64,000 nt of DNA from JAJFJD01 sp965228975 (GTDB taxonomy: Bacteria > Pseudomonadota > Alphaproteobacteria > UBA8366), in the NCBI GenBank assembly GCA_965228975.1, contig OZ245851.1, forward strand, positions 3,782,001 to 3,846,000. Reading direction: 5' to 3'. Under the pieces are notes generated by a model. The model searched no databases. It was not told the origin of the DNA and saw only the letters and a program-made list of their open reading frames with translations. This document shows positions 33,231-41,438 of the stretch, piece after piece. Positions within the stretch are counted from its first letter, which is position 1. The number at the start of each line of letters is the position of its first letter. The translations under genes were made by a program, and so were the position numbers.

Positions 33231-34595
33231 ATGTCCGACATGCCGCAAAATCCCACCGACTTCCGAATCGCCGATCCCGGCATCCGCGACCTGTTCACGA
33301 TGGAGAGCCGATGGCAGGCGTGGCTCGACGTGGAGGCGGCGCTGGCCAAGGCCGAAGCCGATCTTGGTATGATCCCGGCCGACGCCGCGACGGAAATCGC
33401 CGCCAAGGCGAAGGTGGAGCTGCTTGACCGCGACCGCATGATCGAATCCCTGACCCGGACCGGGCATCAGATCGTTCCGCTGGTCTGGGAACTCGCGCAT
33501 ATTTGCGACGGCGATGCCGGCGGCTACGTTCATTGGGGGGCGACGACGCAAAACATCACGCAGACCGGCGACCTTCTGCTGATCCGCCGGGCGCACCGGA
33601 CCTTCCTGCAACTGATCGGCCGCATCCTGACGGCCATGGCGGACCTGGCCGAGCGTACCGCCGACGCGCCGCTGCCGGGACGGACACACGGCCAGCATGC
33701 GGTGCCGATCACCTTCGGGTTCAAGGTCGGCGTCTGGATCGACGAGTTGTGCCGCCATGTGGAACGCCTGCGCGAGGCGGAGAAACGTAACTTCACATCC
33801 ATGCTGGGCGGCGCGGCCGGTACTTTCGCGTCATTCGGCGACCTGGGTCAGGAACTACACGAGCGCATGGCGCATTACCTGGACATGCCGCCGATGCCGG
33901 TGCCCGCCCGCACCACCGGCGACCACAAGGCGGAATATGTGACGCTGCTGGGCCTGTTGGCAGCGACCTGCAGCAAGATCGCGCGTGAAATTTACACCCT
34001 GATGAAACAGGAGTTCGGCGAAGTCGAAGAGCCGGTTCCGCCCGGAACGGTCGGCAGTTCGACCATGCCGCAGAAGCGCAACCCGAAGCTGACGCAGGAC
34101 ATCATCGCCGCCGCCGCCAACGTGCGCGCCCTGGTGCCGCTGGCGCTGGAAGCGATGCAGACCGAGCACGAAGCCGACCGCACGACCGACCTGATGATGC
34201 GCACCGCCGTCGAGCCCGCCTGCGCGGCCATGGGCGATATTCTGGTGCGGATCGAGATGGTGATCGGCGGCCTGACCGTCGACCCCGAGCGCATGCGGCG
34301 CAATCTGGACCTCTCGGGCGGGCTCATCCTAGGCGAGGCACTGATGCTCGACCTCGGCCGCGAAATCGGCCGCCAGGAGGCGCATGACGCCATCTACGAC
34401 GCAGCCCAGGCGGCGGCGACCACCGGCCGCGCCTTCGCCGACCTGCTGGCAGAGAACGAAACGGTGCGGCGCCACCTGTCGCCGGAGGACATTGCCGCCA
34501 AACTGGACCCGGAGGCCTATACCGGGTCCTGCGCGGTCATCGCCAGGACACAAGCCGACCGTGCCCGCGCCCTCGCCGGCGACCTGGCGGGATAG
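33231..34595 (+). CDS. Fumarase/aspartase-superfamily lyase (adenylosuccinate lyase / carboxymuconate cycloisomerase type)
   Basis: The enzyme has about 454 residues. The superfamily signature GSSTMPQKRNP (about residues 280-290) carries the catalytic serine loop, and VHWGATTQNITQTG and GRTHGQHAVPITFG are the other two conserved regions. The length and the TTQN block match PurB-like proteins and 3-carboxy-cis,cis-muconate cycloisomerases. A true purB usually sits with purine genes and is absent here, so a catabolic role is at least as likely. The ATG at 33231 follows GAGGAAAG, which decides it over a longer frame from 33144. Confidence 0.85.
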   Translation: MSDMPQNPTDFRIADPGIRDLFTMESRWQAWLDVEAALAKAEADLGMIPADAATEIAAKAKVELLDRDRMIESLTRTGHQIVPLVWELAHICDGDAGGYVHWGATTQNITQTGDLLLIRRAHRTFLQLIGRILTAMADLAERTADAPLPGRTHGQHAVPITFGFKVGVWIDELCRHVERLREAEKRNFTSMLGGAAGTFASFGDLGQELHERMAHYLDMPPMPVPARTTGDHKAEYVTLLGLLAATCSKIAREIYTLMKQEFGEVEEPVPPGTVGSSTMPQKRNPKLTQDIIAAAANVRALVPLALEAMQTEHEADRTTDLMMRTAVEPACAAMGDILVRIEMVIGGLTVDPERMRRNLDLSGGLILGEALMLDLGREIGRQEAHDAIYDAAQAAATTGRAFADLLAENETVRRHLSPEDIAAKLDPEAYTGSCAVIARTQADRARALAGDLAG

Positions 34596-34605
34596 CGCGC
34601 CGATA

Positions 34606-35691
34606 CTATGCTGACGGCATATGAAAGCCTGGCGTAGACAGCGACAGTTCGATCTCTTCCTCGGTCATATCCTCTTCGATCGATTCAAATAACGGCGAGG
34701 AAAGATAACGCTCCCCCGTGTCCGGCAGCATGCAAAGGATGACCGAGCCGGGGTCTGCCCTCTCGGCGACCTGCATTGCAATTGCAAATGTCGAACCGCC
34801 GGATACACCGGTAAAAATTCCTTCCCGCTGCGCGAGCTTCTGGGACCATTCCATACCGACCGGCCCAGGAACCGGGATCAAGTCATCGTAGTAGCCGTTG
34901 TCGATCGATTCCTGCAGCACCAGCGGAATGAAGTCGGGCGTCCAACCCTGTATGGGATGCGGTTCGAATTCCGGATGGCTCTCGTTCGGCGATCCGTCCT
35001 CGTTGCGCCCTTGCGCACGCCCGCTGCCGACAATCTGCGCGTTGGCCGGCTCGCTCAGTATTATCCGGGTGTCGGGACGGCTCTTGCGCAAAACGCGGCC
35101 GACACCGGTAACCGTGCCACCGGTTCCGTAACCCGTGACGAAGTAGTCCAACCGTTCACCATCAAAATCCGCCAGGATCTCTCGGGCGGTTGTATTCGCG
35201 TGGATAAGGGCGTTCGCATCGGTTTCGAACTGCCTGGCAAGAAACCATCCGTTGGCCTCCGCGAGTTCGACGGCCTTTTGGTACATGCCGAAGCCCTTTT
35301 CTTCACGCGGCGTCAGGACGACCTTGGCGCCCAGGAACCGCATTAATTTGCGCCGCTCGATGGAGAAGCTGTCCGCCATCGTAACGACCAACGGGTATCC
35401 TTTCGCGGCACAAACCATCGCCAATCCTATGCCGGTGTTTCCGCTTGTCGCCTCGACAACGGTCTGGCCTGGTTTGAGGGCACCAATTCGCTCCGCTTCT
35501 TCAATGATGCTGACCGCCAATCGATCTTTCACCGACGCCGCTGGATTGAAGAATTCCGCTTTCACATACAGTCGGACATGGTCCGGCGCGAGATTGTTGA
35601 TGCGAATACTCGGCGTATCGCCAATCGTATCCATAACACTGTCATACAGGCGTCCCCGCCCGTTCGTGGCACGAGATTCTTGCGTGGTCAT
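34606..35691 (-). CDS. Cysteine synthase-family PLP enzyme
   Basis: This 361-residue fold-type II PLP enzyme makes cysteine from O-acetylserine and sulfide, or a related beta-substitution. Visible are the PLP lysine Lys55 in NPAASVKDRLA, the substrate loop TSGNTGIGLA, the phosphate-binding GTGGTVTGVG and HPIQGWTPDFIP. It is about 50 residues longer than CysK because of an internal insertion (GRAQGRNEDGSPNE) and an acidic C-terminal tail (EEDMTEEEIELSL). The lower GC in lines counted (about 55-58%) resembles that of the nitrilase gene. It converges with the lyase gene with a 10-bp gap. Confidence 0.88.
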   Translation of the reverse strand: MTTQESRATNGRGRLYDSVMDTIGDTPSIRINNLAPDHVRLYVKAEFFNPAASVKDRLAVSIIEEAERIGALKPGQTVVEATSGNTGIGLAMVCAAKGYPLVVTMADSFSIERRKLMRFLGAKVVLTPREEKGFGMYQKAVELAEANGWFLARQFETDANALIHANTTAREILADFDGERLDYFVTGYGTGGTVTGVGRVLRKSRPDTRIILSEPANAQIVGSGRAQGRNEDGSPNESHPEFEPHPIQGWTPDFIPLVLQESIDNGYYDDLIPVPGPVGMEWSQKLAQREGIFTGVSGGSTFAIAMQVAERADPGSVILCMLPDTGERYLSSPLFESIEEDMTEEEIELSLSTPGFHMPSA

Positions 35692-35871
35692 TGGAGCCTC
35701 CCGAATCTTATCGTTGTGTCGTCAGTCTGGCCGCAATCGTAGTATCGAGCAAACATCACCACGCGTGGCCTGCGCCGCCGACCGCCACTATCAAGGCGAT
35801 TCTCGCTCGACCCGCATGGACCATGCACGCAACCGACGATCGGGGCGTTCATTGCTGCTAAGGTATGCGAT

Positions 35872-36882
35872 ATGAAGGGCGTCACGCGCAAACGATGGAC
35901 CGCGGTCGCGCTATCGACCATCGTGTTTTCCGTGGCGTCGATGTTCGTTGCGCGCGCCTTGGATCTCGCCATGGGTTACATGCTCATAGGCGCACCTTTG
36001 CTGGGACTTTGCATCAGCAGCTTCGAGGTTTTCTATTTCCAGGCCAATCGGGGCCGATGGTTGCGGGAAATGCACCCGCTGAGGTCGAACCTGATCTATA
36101 TCCTGATCCTCACCGGCCTGTTTCTCGTCATTCATCACGCCAACTACGCGATCCGCGGCCGTTGGGACGAATTGACGTTCATCTATGACCGGTATCCGGC
36201 CGCCATTCCGGCGCTTCTGGCCGTGTCCTTGTTGGCGGTGATGGTTCTGAGGGTCATCAGTTTCGTCGGCGGCAAGAACATATTCGCGCTGTTGGTGGGC
36301 AAATATCATCGCCCGACCCGGGAACGAAAAATCTTCATGTTCCTGGACATCAACGGATCGACGAATATCGTCGAGTCGCTGGGCCCGGAGAAATCAAATC
36401 GGCTTTTCGGCAAATTCATGTTCGATGCGTCCAAACCCATCGCAGAAAACGATGGGGAGATTTACCGCTACCAAGGCGACGGATTCATCGCGACATGGGA
36501 TTGGACGCCGGGCAAAAAACCGGCCGGTGTCCTCAGGGCCGTCGACGAACTTTATGCAACGGTTGAACGGGAACGCCCCGCATACGAACAAAGCTTCGGA
36601 ATCTGTCCCGACTTTCGCATTGGCATTCACGGCGGCGACGTCATCGTCTGCGAAGAGGGAGATATCAGGCGAAACATCGCCTTCTACGGCGATACGATCA
36701 ATATCGCCGCACGGATGGAGTCCAAGGCCAAAGAAGCGGGCATGGACTGCATCCTAACCTCGGATATCGCGACGTTATTCGACGATCCGGAAGGCCGTAT
36801 GACCGCACTCGGGAAAGAGAGCATCAGGGGAATCGACCGGGACATCGCGATCTACGGACTGGACCGCCGAACCGCATCGTGA
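35872..36882 (+). CDS. Membrane-anchored class III adenylate/guanylate cyclase
   Basis: The 336-residue protein has four predicted transmembrane helices in its N-terminal half (about 10-28, 36-55, 74-92, 111-131) and a C-terminal class III cyclase catalytic domain (about 150-330). The metal-binding aspartates are Asp159 in FMFLDINGST and Asp203 in YRYQGDGFIATW. The transition-state region is in FYGDTINIAARMES with conserved Asn and Arg. It should make cAMP or cGMP in response to a membrane signal. The four-helix anchor without HAMP resembles integral-membrane cyclases of uncertain input. It has its own 180-bp upstream region. Confidence 0.9.
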   Translation: MKGVTRKRWTAVALSTIVFSVASMFVARALDLAMGYMLIGAPLLGLCISSFEVFYFQANRGRWLREMHPLRSNLIYILILTGLFLVIHHANYAIRGRWDELTFIYDRYPAAIPALLAVSLLAVMVLRVISFVGGKNIFALLVGKYHRPTRERKIFMFLDINGSTNIVESLGPEKSNRLFGKFMFDASKPIAENDGEIYRYQGDGFIATWDWTPGKKPAGVLRAVDELYATVERERPAYEQSFGICPDFRIGIHGGDVIVCEEGDIRRNIAFYGDTINIAARMESKAKEAGMDCILTSDIATLFDDPEGRMTALGKESIRGIDRDIAIYGLDRRTAS

Positions 36883-36897
36883 GACGGCGCGCCGCGA

Positions 36898-38550
36898 TCA
36901 CCCTTTCGGCCCGAACGACTCAGTATGGATGTTTTGCGGGGAAATGCCGTCGCGCTCCAAGGCATCCTGCACGGCCGCCATGAAGGGTGCGGGGCCGCAC
37001 AGGAGATAGTGCGCGTCGGGCGCATCCACCAGACCCGTGACCAATGCGCCGTCGATGCGGCCTTCGCTGTCAAAATCCTCACCGGGCCGGTCGGTTGCGG
37101 CCGGGCTGCTATAGGCGACATGCAGGTTGATGGCGGATCGGCGCGCAACCAGATCCCGCGTTTCTTGCGACAGGACATGATGATCCCCGTCGCGGGTTCC
37201 GTGAATGAACCAGACGGGACGGTCGCCGTCCTTCCGCGTCAGTTCATGCAGCAGGGATATCATGGGCGTTATCCCGACGCCGGCGCTGATCAGGGCGACG
37301 GGGCAATGATCGCACGGAAGCATGAGGTCCTCGCCCGCCGGATGACGGGCGTCGATGATGGCGCCGACCTCCAGATGATCGTGAAGATACCGCGACGCGA
37401 GTCCCATCGGTTCCCGTTTGACGGAAATCCGGTAACGTGCCGTACTCGGAGGACCGGAGAGCGAGTAGGTCCGGCTGACGGGGCCGTCGATTCCCGGCAC
37501 CTTCAACTCGATGGGCAGATACTGACCGGCCTCGTACATCGGCAAAGGGGCGCCGTCCCGCGCCTCGAACACGAAGGACGTGATGTCGCCGCTTTCGGGA
37601 ATTTTCTCGATCAGCCGCAGGGACCGCACGAAATCGGCGCTTTCCTCCCACCGCAGCGGCACGGCCGACCGGCGTTCGACGATTTCGTCGATCTCGAATG
37701 TCACGATACGCCGGGCCCCCGGGATCTTCGCCACCGCGTCCGAGTCCCAGTCGATCGAGGCGCGTCCCGTCATCTGCAACAAGCTTCCCGTCGGGAAGTC
37801 GACGAACAGGAAACCGACTTTCGGATTGAGGACGATGTTGCCCAGCGTGTTGTAGTGGTTGTTGCCGGCGAAATCCGGGAATTGGAGGCGCTTGTCGTCG
37901 ACGACGCGCACGAAGCCGGGTTCGCCGCCCCGGTGTGACGCGTCCATCCCGAAAGCCGGGTTGTCCCCGTCCCCGATATAGCCGCTCGCAATGAAGAAGG
38001 TGTCGGCCTTACCGATCCAGTTGCGCTGGCCCGCCGACAATCGGTCGGATTTCACCGAAGGTCCAGCGACGTGGTTTTCCACCCGCGTCCATTCGCGTTC
38101 GCGGATATACTGCGGGCAGTTTCCGAACGTCTGGTCGACGTCGAAGATCAACCGGCCGTCCTTGCCGGCGCGGACACGGCCGTTCATGCGGTTGCGCCGT
38201 CGGGTCGCCAATTCGATGCCGAGCAACCCCAGATGCCGCCCGGAGTCGAGCGCACCGTTCAGCGGGTCGCCGTTCAGCGCGATCCCGTCCAGCACCAGCG
38301 ACCGGGGGTCGGGCGACGTGATGAAGCCGTCGGGTCCGGTCAGCAGGGTCGCCCAGGGGCGTCCTTGGCTGTCCAGGGCCCCGGCGACCAAAAATGGGAG
38401 CGACGTATGGAAAATGCGGTGTTCGTCCGGCAAATAGGAACGGACGACCTTGCGCGCCCAGTCCTCGATATCCCGAACACCGAGGCGCTCCTGGACCTGC
38501 CGCTCGCCTGCATGGAACAGCGAGCCTTCGATTGTGCTGCTTTTATCCAT
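36898..38550 (-). CDS. Fused pyridoxamine-phosphate-oxidase-like / FAD-NAD(P) reductase without ferredoxin domain
   Basis: The 550-residue protein has two parts. Residues about 1-300 form a flavin-binding split-barrel domain of the PNPOx-like type (FLVAGALDSQGRPWATLLTG, IASGYIGDGDNPAFGMDASHRGG in pieces, TLGNIVLNPKVGFLFVDF). Residues about 310-550 are a ferredoxin-NADP reductase-like module with an R-T-Y-S-L FAD motif (VSRTYSLSGP) and NAD-binding LISAGVGITPMISLL and YLLCGPAPFM. Many homologues I recall continue into a C-terminal 2Fe-2S ferredoxin domain; here the protein ends just after ESFGPKG, so it is absent. The substrate is unknown. The VOC gene lies 46 bp upstream on the same strand. 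Confidence 0.85.
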   Translation of the reverse strand: MDKSSTIEGSLFHAGERQVQERLGVRDIEDWARKVVRSYLPDEHRIFHTSLPFLVAGALDSQGRPWATLLTGPDGFITSPDPRSLVLDGIALNGDPLNGALDSGRHLGLLGIELATRRRNRMNGRVRAGKDGRLIFDVDQTFGNCPQYIREREWTRVENHVAGPSVKSDRLSAGQRNWIGKADTFFIASGYIGDGDNPAFGMDASHRGGEPGFVRVVDDKRLQFPDFAGNNHYNTLGNIVLNPKVGFLFVDFPTGSLLQMTGRASIDWDSDAVAKIPGARRIVTFEIDEIVERRSAVPLRWEESADFVRSLRLIEKIPESGDITSFVFEARDGAPLPMYEAGQYLPIELKVPGIDGPVSRTYSLSGPPSTARYRISVKREPMGLASRYLHDHLEVGAIIDARHPAGEDLMLPCDHCPVALISAGVGITPMISLLHELTRKDGDRPVWFIHGTRDGDHHVLSQETRDLVARRSAINLHVAYSSPAATDRPGEDFDSEGRIDGALVTGLVDAPDAHYLLCGPAPFMAAVQDALERDGISPQNIHTESFGPKG

Positions 38551-38596
38551 CCTACGAATCCCCGTTTTCGGTCTTCGGTTTCATCGAACCAGCAAC

Positions 38597-39007
38597 TCAC
38601 GCCGGCGGCGTGATGAGTTCCATGCGGATACCGCCCGGGATGGACAGCATCATGTGTTTGGCCGGGCCGTCGCCGAGCGCCTCGGGGGCGAACTCGATAT
38701 CCACGCCCTCTTCGCCCGCCAGTTGACCGTGGAGCCGGTCCAGCGTCTCGGCGTCCTTCACCTTCAGCGCGAAGTGATGCAGGCCGATCACGTTCTTGCG
38801 GTCGAACTTGGTCGCGGTTTCCGGATTCTCCGCCTGCCAGAGCGTCAGCATCGTCGTTCCGTCGGATAGGAAGACGGCGGGATAATCCGGCACTTCCCCT
38901 ACCTGGCTGAATCCCAATGCGTCGATGAAAAAGGCGCGGGTGTCACGCAAATCAGGCACCGTCAGCCCGATGTGATGGGCGCCTTCGGTCGTCGCGGTCG
39001 TGGTCAT
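38597..39007 (-). CDS. VOC-family (glyoxalase/dioxygenase superfamily) protein
   Basis: The 136-residue single-domain protein has two beta-alpha-beta-beta-beta modules. The first begins AHHIGLTVPDLRDTRAFFID with a metal-type His, and the second has GLHHFALKVKD. A C-terminal Glu in RMELITPP would complete a metal site, suggesting lyase or dioxygenase chemistry rather than a pure binding role. It probably forms an operon with the downstream flavin reductase fusion. The AT-rich region upstream carries the inverted repeat at 39128-39146. Confidence 0.85.
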   Translation of the reverse strand: MTTTATTEGAHHIGLTVPDLRDTRAFFIDALGFSQVGEVPDYPAVFLSDGTTMLTLWQAENPETATKFDRKNVIGLHHFALKVKDAETLDRLHGQLAGEEGVDIEFAPEALGDGPAKHMMLSIPGGIRMELITPPA

Positions 39008-39127
39008 CGTTCAAATCCTCCGATTTTGTGATCGGTATCGGCACAGGGTGTGTCGATTTCGATCTTGCTCGGCACCAATATTTATTGTTTCGTTAGAAAA
39101 GATGAATTATCAAAATAATGAAAAGTT

Positions 39128-39146
39128 TATTCCATTAAATGGAATA
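39128..39146. promoter_or_regulatory. Inverted repeat TATTCCA-N5-TGGAATA between divergent VOC and pirin genes
   Basis: Perfect 7-bp arms with an AT-only 5-nt spacer lie in the AT-rich 271-bp gap between the minus-strand VOC/flavin reductase unit and the plus-strand pirin gene. A related GGAATTCC palindrome occurs about 35 bp further on (near 39180). A shared dimeric repressor or activator site is the likely reading; no candidate regulator gene is adjacent. Confidence 0.5.
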
Positions 39147-39278
39147 TTCAGCATCCCGGAACCCGACAGCGCCTACCATTGGAATTCCGGACGAGGAGCC
39201 ACCAAATAGTCCGTTGGCGAGCCCGGCGGACCGTTCAAGCGCCGGATCGTTGAGGCATGGCAGTGAGGAGGGTTTCGA

Positions 39279-39977
39279 ATGATCGTCGTCCGGGACGGCG
39301 ACACGCGCGGGCACACCAAACTCGGCTGGCTCGACAGCCGCCACAGCTTCTCCTTCGGCGACTACCACGATCCGAGTCACATGGGATTCGGCGCATTACG
39401 CGTGATAAACGACGACCGGGTGATACCCGGCGCGGGGTTCGGCGAACACGGCCATCGGGACATGGAGATCGTTACCGTCGTGCTGGAAGGCGCGCTCGAA
39501 CACCGCGACAGTCTCGGCAACGGTTCGGTGATCCGGCCCGGCGACGTGCAGCGCATGTCGGCGGGCACCGGAATCCTCCACAGCGAGTTCAACCCGTCCA
39601 AGGAGGACGCTGTCCATTTCCTGCAAATTTGGATCATGCCCGAGGCGGCCGGCCTCGCACCCGGCTACGAGCAGAGGAATTTCGAACCGGAAGACCGTAA
39701 GGGCCGGCTCCGCTTGGTGGCCGACCGGCATGGAACGGACAAGGCGGTAGCCGTCCACCAAGACGTCAAACTCTATCTCGGATCGCTGGCCGAAGGTGAT
39801 CGCGTCGTCCACGAACTCGACGCGGGTCGCCGGGCCTGGTTGCATGTCGCCACGGGACTCGTGCAATTGAATGGAGACGAACTCCGGGCCGGGGACGGCG
39901 CCGCGATTACCGGCGAGAGCTCGATTACACTGGAAACCGGACACCAGGCCGAGCTGCTGCTGTTCGACCTCGCCTGA
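39279..39977 (+). CDS. Pirin-family protein (YhhW quercetinase type)
   Basis: The 232-residue bicupin is close in length and layout to E. coli YhhW. The N-terminal cupin holds the metal ligands in FGEHGHRDMEIVTVVLEG and, further on, H and E in GTGILHSEFNPS. The N-terminal SRHSFSFGDYHDPSHMGFG is characteristic. YhhW-type pirins show quercetin 2,3-dioxygenase activity in vitro; the natural role is unclear. The ATG at 39279 follows a GAGGAGGG-like site. It is divergent from the VOC gene across the repeat at 39128-39146. Confidence 0.9.
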   Translation: MIVVRDGDTRGHTKLGWLDSRHSFSFGDYHDPSHMGFGALRVINDDRVIPGAGFGEHGHRDMEIVTVVLEGALEHRDSLGNGSVIRPGDVQRMSAGTGILHSEFNPSKEDAVHFLQIWIMPEAAGLAPGYEQRNFEPEDRKGRLRLVADRHGTDKAVAVHQDVKLYLGSLAEGDRVVHELDAGRRAWLHVATGLVQLNGDELRAGDGAAITGESSITLETGHQAELLLFDLA

Positions 39978-39986
39978 CGACGGCGC

Positions 39987-40412
39987 CTACGGCGTGTCGG
40001 TGGCGAACACGCGGTCGCGCGGCTGGGATTTGAACTCGACGACGTTCCCGCAGCCGTCCGGTAACATCATGATGTGCTGCTCCGCTGGTTTCCCCGCGAA
40101 GGACAGGCGCGGCGACAGCGTGAAGTCGACCTTCCGGTCGGTCAGCCGGCGTTCCATCGCCTTCCAATCGTCGAGCGGCAGAATCACGCCGAAATGGCGC
40201 AGCGGGGCCGTATCCCCGTCGGACGGGATCGTGCCATTTGCCTTCGCCGCCTCGCGCGGCGAAAGATGCGCCACGATGTGGTGGCCGAAGAAATTGATGT
40301 CGAACCGGCCCCGTGTCTCACGCCCGACCGTGCAACCCAATGTGCCGACGTAGAACGCCTTCGCGCGCTCCAAGTCGTCGACGGGAATGGACAAATGAAA
40401 CAGCGGTTCCAT
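39987..40412 (-). CDS. VOC-family protein (bleomycin-resistance/dioxygenase-like)
   Basis: This protein of about 141 residues opens with the typical VOC start MEPLFHLSIPVDDLERAKAFYVGTLG-type helix (residues 1-25), followed by FDINFFGHHIVAHLSP, RHFGVILPLDDW and the C-terminal GNVVEFKS with a Glu in metal-ligand position. This combination appears in uncharacterised dioxygenase-like VOC proteins. The ATG at 40412 gives the canonical start and rejects longer upstream frame. It converges with the pirin gene with a 9-bp gap. Confidence 0.85.
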   Translation of the reverse strand: MEPLFHLSIPVDDLERAKAFYVGTLGCTVGRETRGRFDINFFGHHIVAHLSPREAAKANGTIPSDGDTAPLRHFGVILPLDDWKAMERRLTDRKVDFTLSPRLSFAGKPAEQHIMMLPDGCGNVVEFKSQPRDRVFATDTP

Positions 40413-40554
40413 GTGGCGCTCCTCGGTTTGGGATACTGCAACGTTAAGCGGAGCGTGCGGACGAGGTAAAGCGACGCCGGCCCAACCACCCACAAATCCC
40501 GAAATCACCAACGATTGTAATGCGCCAACCGTCCGGTTGTGGCATCCAACGGGG

Positions 40555-41340
40555 ATGAGACTTGGCATTCCGCAAAACTACAGATTTCTGATCCTCGCCG
40601 CCGCGGCGCTGATCGCGGTCAACATCTTCATCTCCAACCGGCCGGCGGACGATCTCGACTTCCGGCCGCGCCAGCAGCCGGAAGGATTCCGGGAATTGAT
40701 CCTGGACGGCGGCACGTCGCGCCCGGACCCGGCGGCCGTTCCGCTGGCGGGCATCGACTTCGGAGCCGAGCGGCGGAACACCGAACCGGTCACCGATATC
40801 TGCACCGCACTGTTCCGCGACCCCGCCGCTCCGGCGGTCGGTCCTGCGGACGCTGCGGTAACGATTGTCGAGTTCTTCGACTATCAGTGTCCCTATTGCC
40901 GGGTCGTGTCCGCGTATCTCGCCGACATCCAGGCGAAGGATCCGCGCGTGCGTGTCGTCTACAAGGAATGGCCTATCCTCGGGGCGGCGTCCGGCCAAGC
41001 CGCGCGCGCCGCGCTGGCCGCCGCGCGGCAAGGGCGGTATGCGCAATTCCACAAGGCCTTGATGCGGACGCGCGGCGTGCCGACCGAAGAACTGTTCAGA
41101 CATACGGCGGCCGAGGCCGGCATCGACCCGGACCGGTTGCCGCGGGATATGAAAACGGAAGAAATCGCCACGGCCCTCCGCCGAAACGACCGCCTCGCCA
41201 AGCAACTCGGTTTCACGGGAGTCCCCGCCTTCGTCGTCGGCCGCACGATCGTGCAAGGCGCCATCTCCCGGAGCGAGCTGGAACAGCTGATCGACCTGGA
41301 GGCCGCGGAGACGACAACCGCCGTCTGCCCCGCCAATTGA
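40555..41340 (+). CDS. DsbA-family thiol-disulfide oxidoreductase, membrane-anchored
   Basis: The protein has about 261 residues. An N-terminal uncleaved or signal helix (FLILAAAALIAVNIFIS, residues 11-27) directs it to the periplasm. A linker of about 70 residues precedes the thioredoxin fold with the active site Cys112-Pro-Tyr-Cys115 in FFDYQCPYCR, a helical insert, and cis-proline in GFTGVPAFVVG. The CPYC site and VEFFDYQCPYC pattern match DsbA/BcfH/ScsC-like proteins that form or isomerise disulfides. A third cysteine lies near position 83. The ATG at 40555 follows GGGG. Confidence 0.88.
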   Translation: MRLGIPQNYRFLILAAAALIAVNIFISNRPADDLDFRPRQQPEGFRELILDGGTSRPDPAAVPLAGIDFGAERRNTEPVTDICTALFRDPAAPAVGPADAAVTIVEFFDYQCPYCRVVSAYLADIQAKDPRVRVVYKEWPILGAASGQAARAALAAARQGRYAQFHKALMRTRGVPTEELFRHTAAEAGIDPDRLPRDMKTEEIATALRRNDRLAKQLGFTGVPAFVVGRTIVQGAISRSELEQLIDLEAAETTTAVCPAN

Positions 41341-41438
41341 CGGCCCTGTTGCCAGCGGACCGCGTTACGCTATTTTTATAGGGGCGCCGTCGACCCCATC
41401 CCTCCCGGCGAAACATCCCAACGGAACGAGCGAAGCTC

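Noticed and set aside
33231..34595. Calling the fumarase-superfamily lyase purB outright
   Set aside because: The motifs fit the superfamily, but context is catabolic and the specific adenylosuccinate lyase assignment cannot be made by eye.
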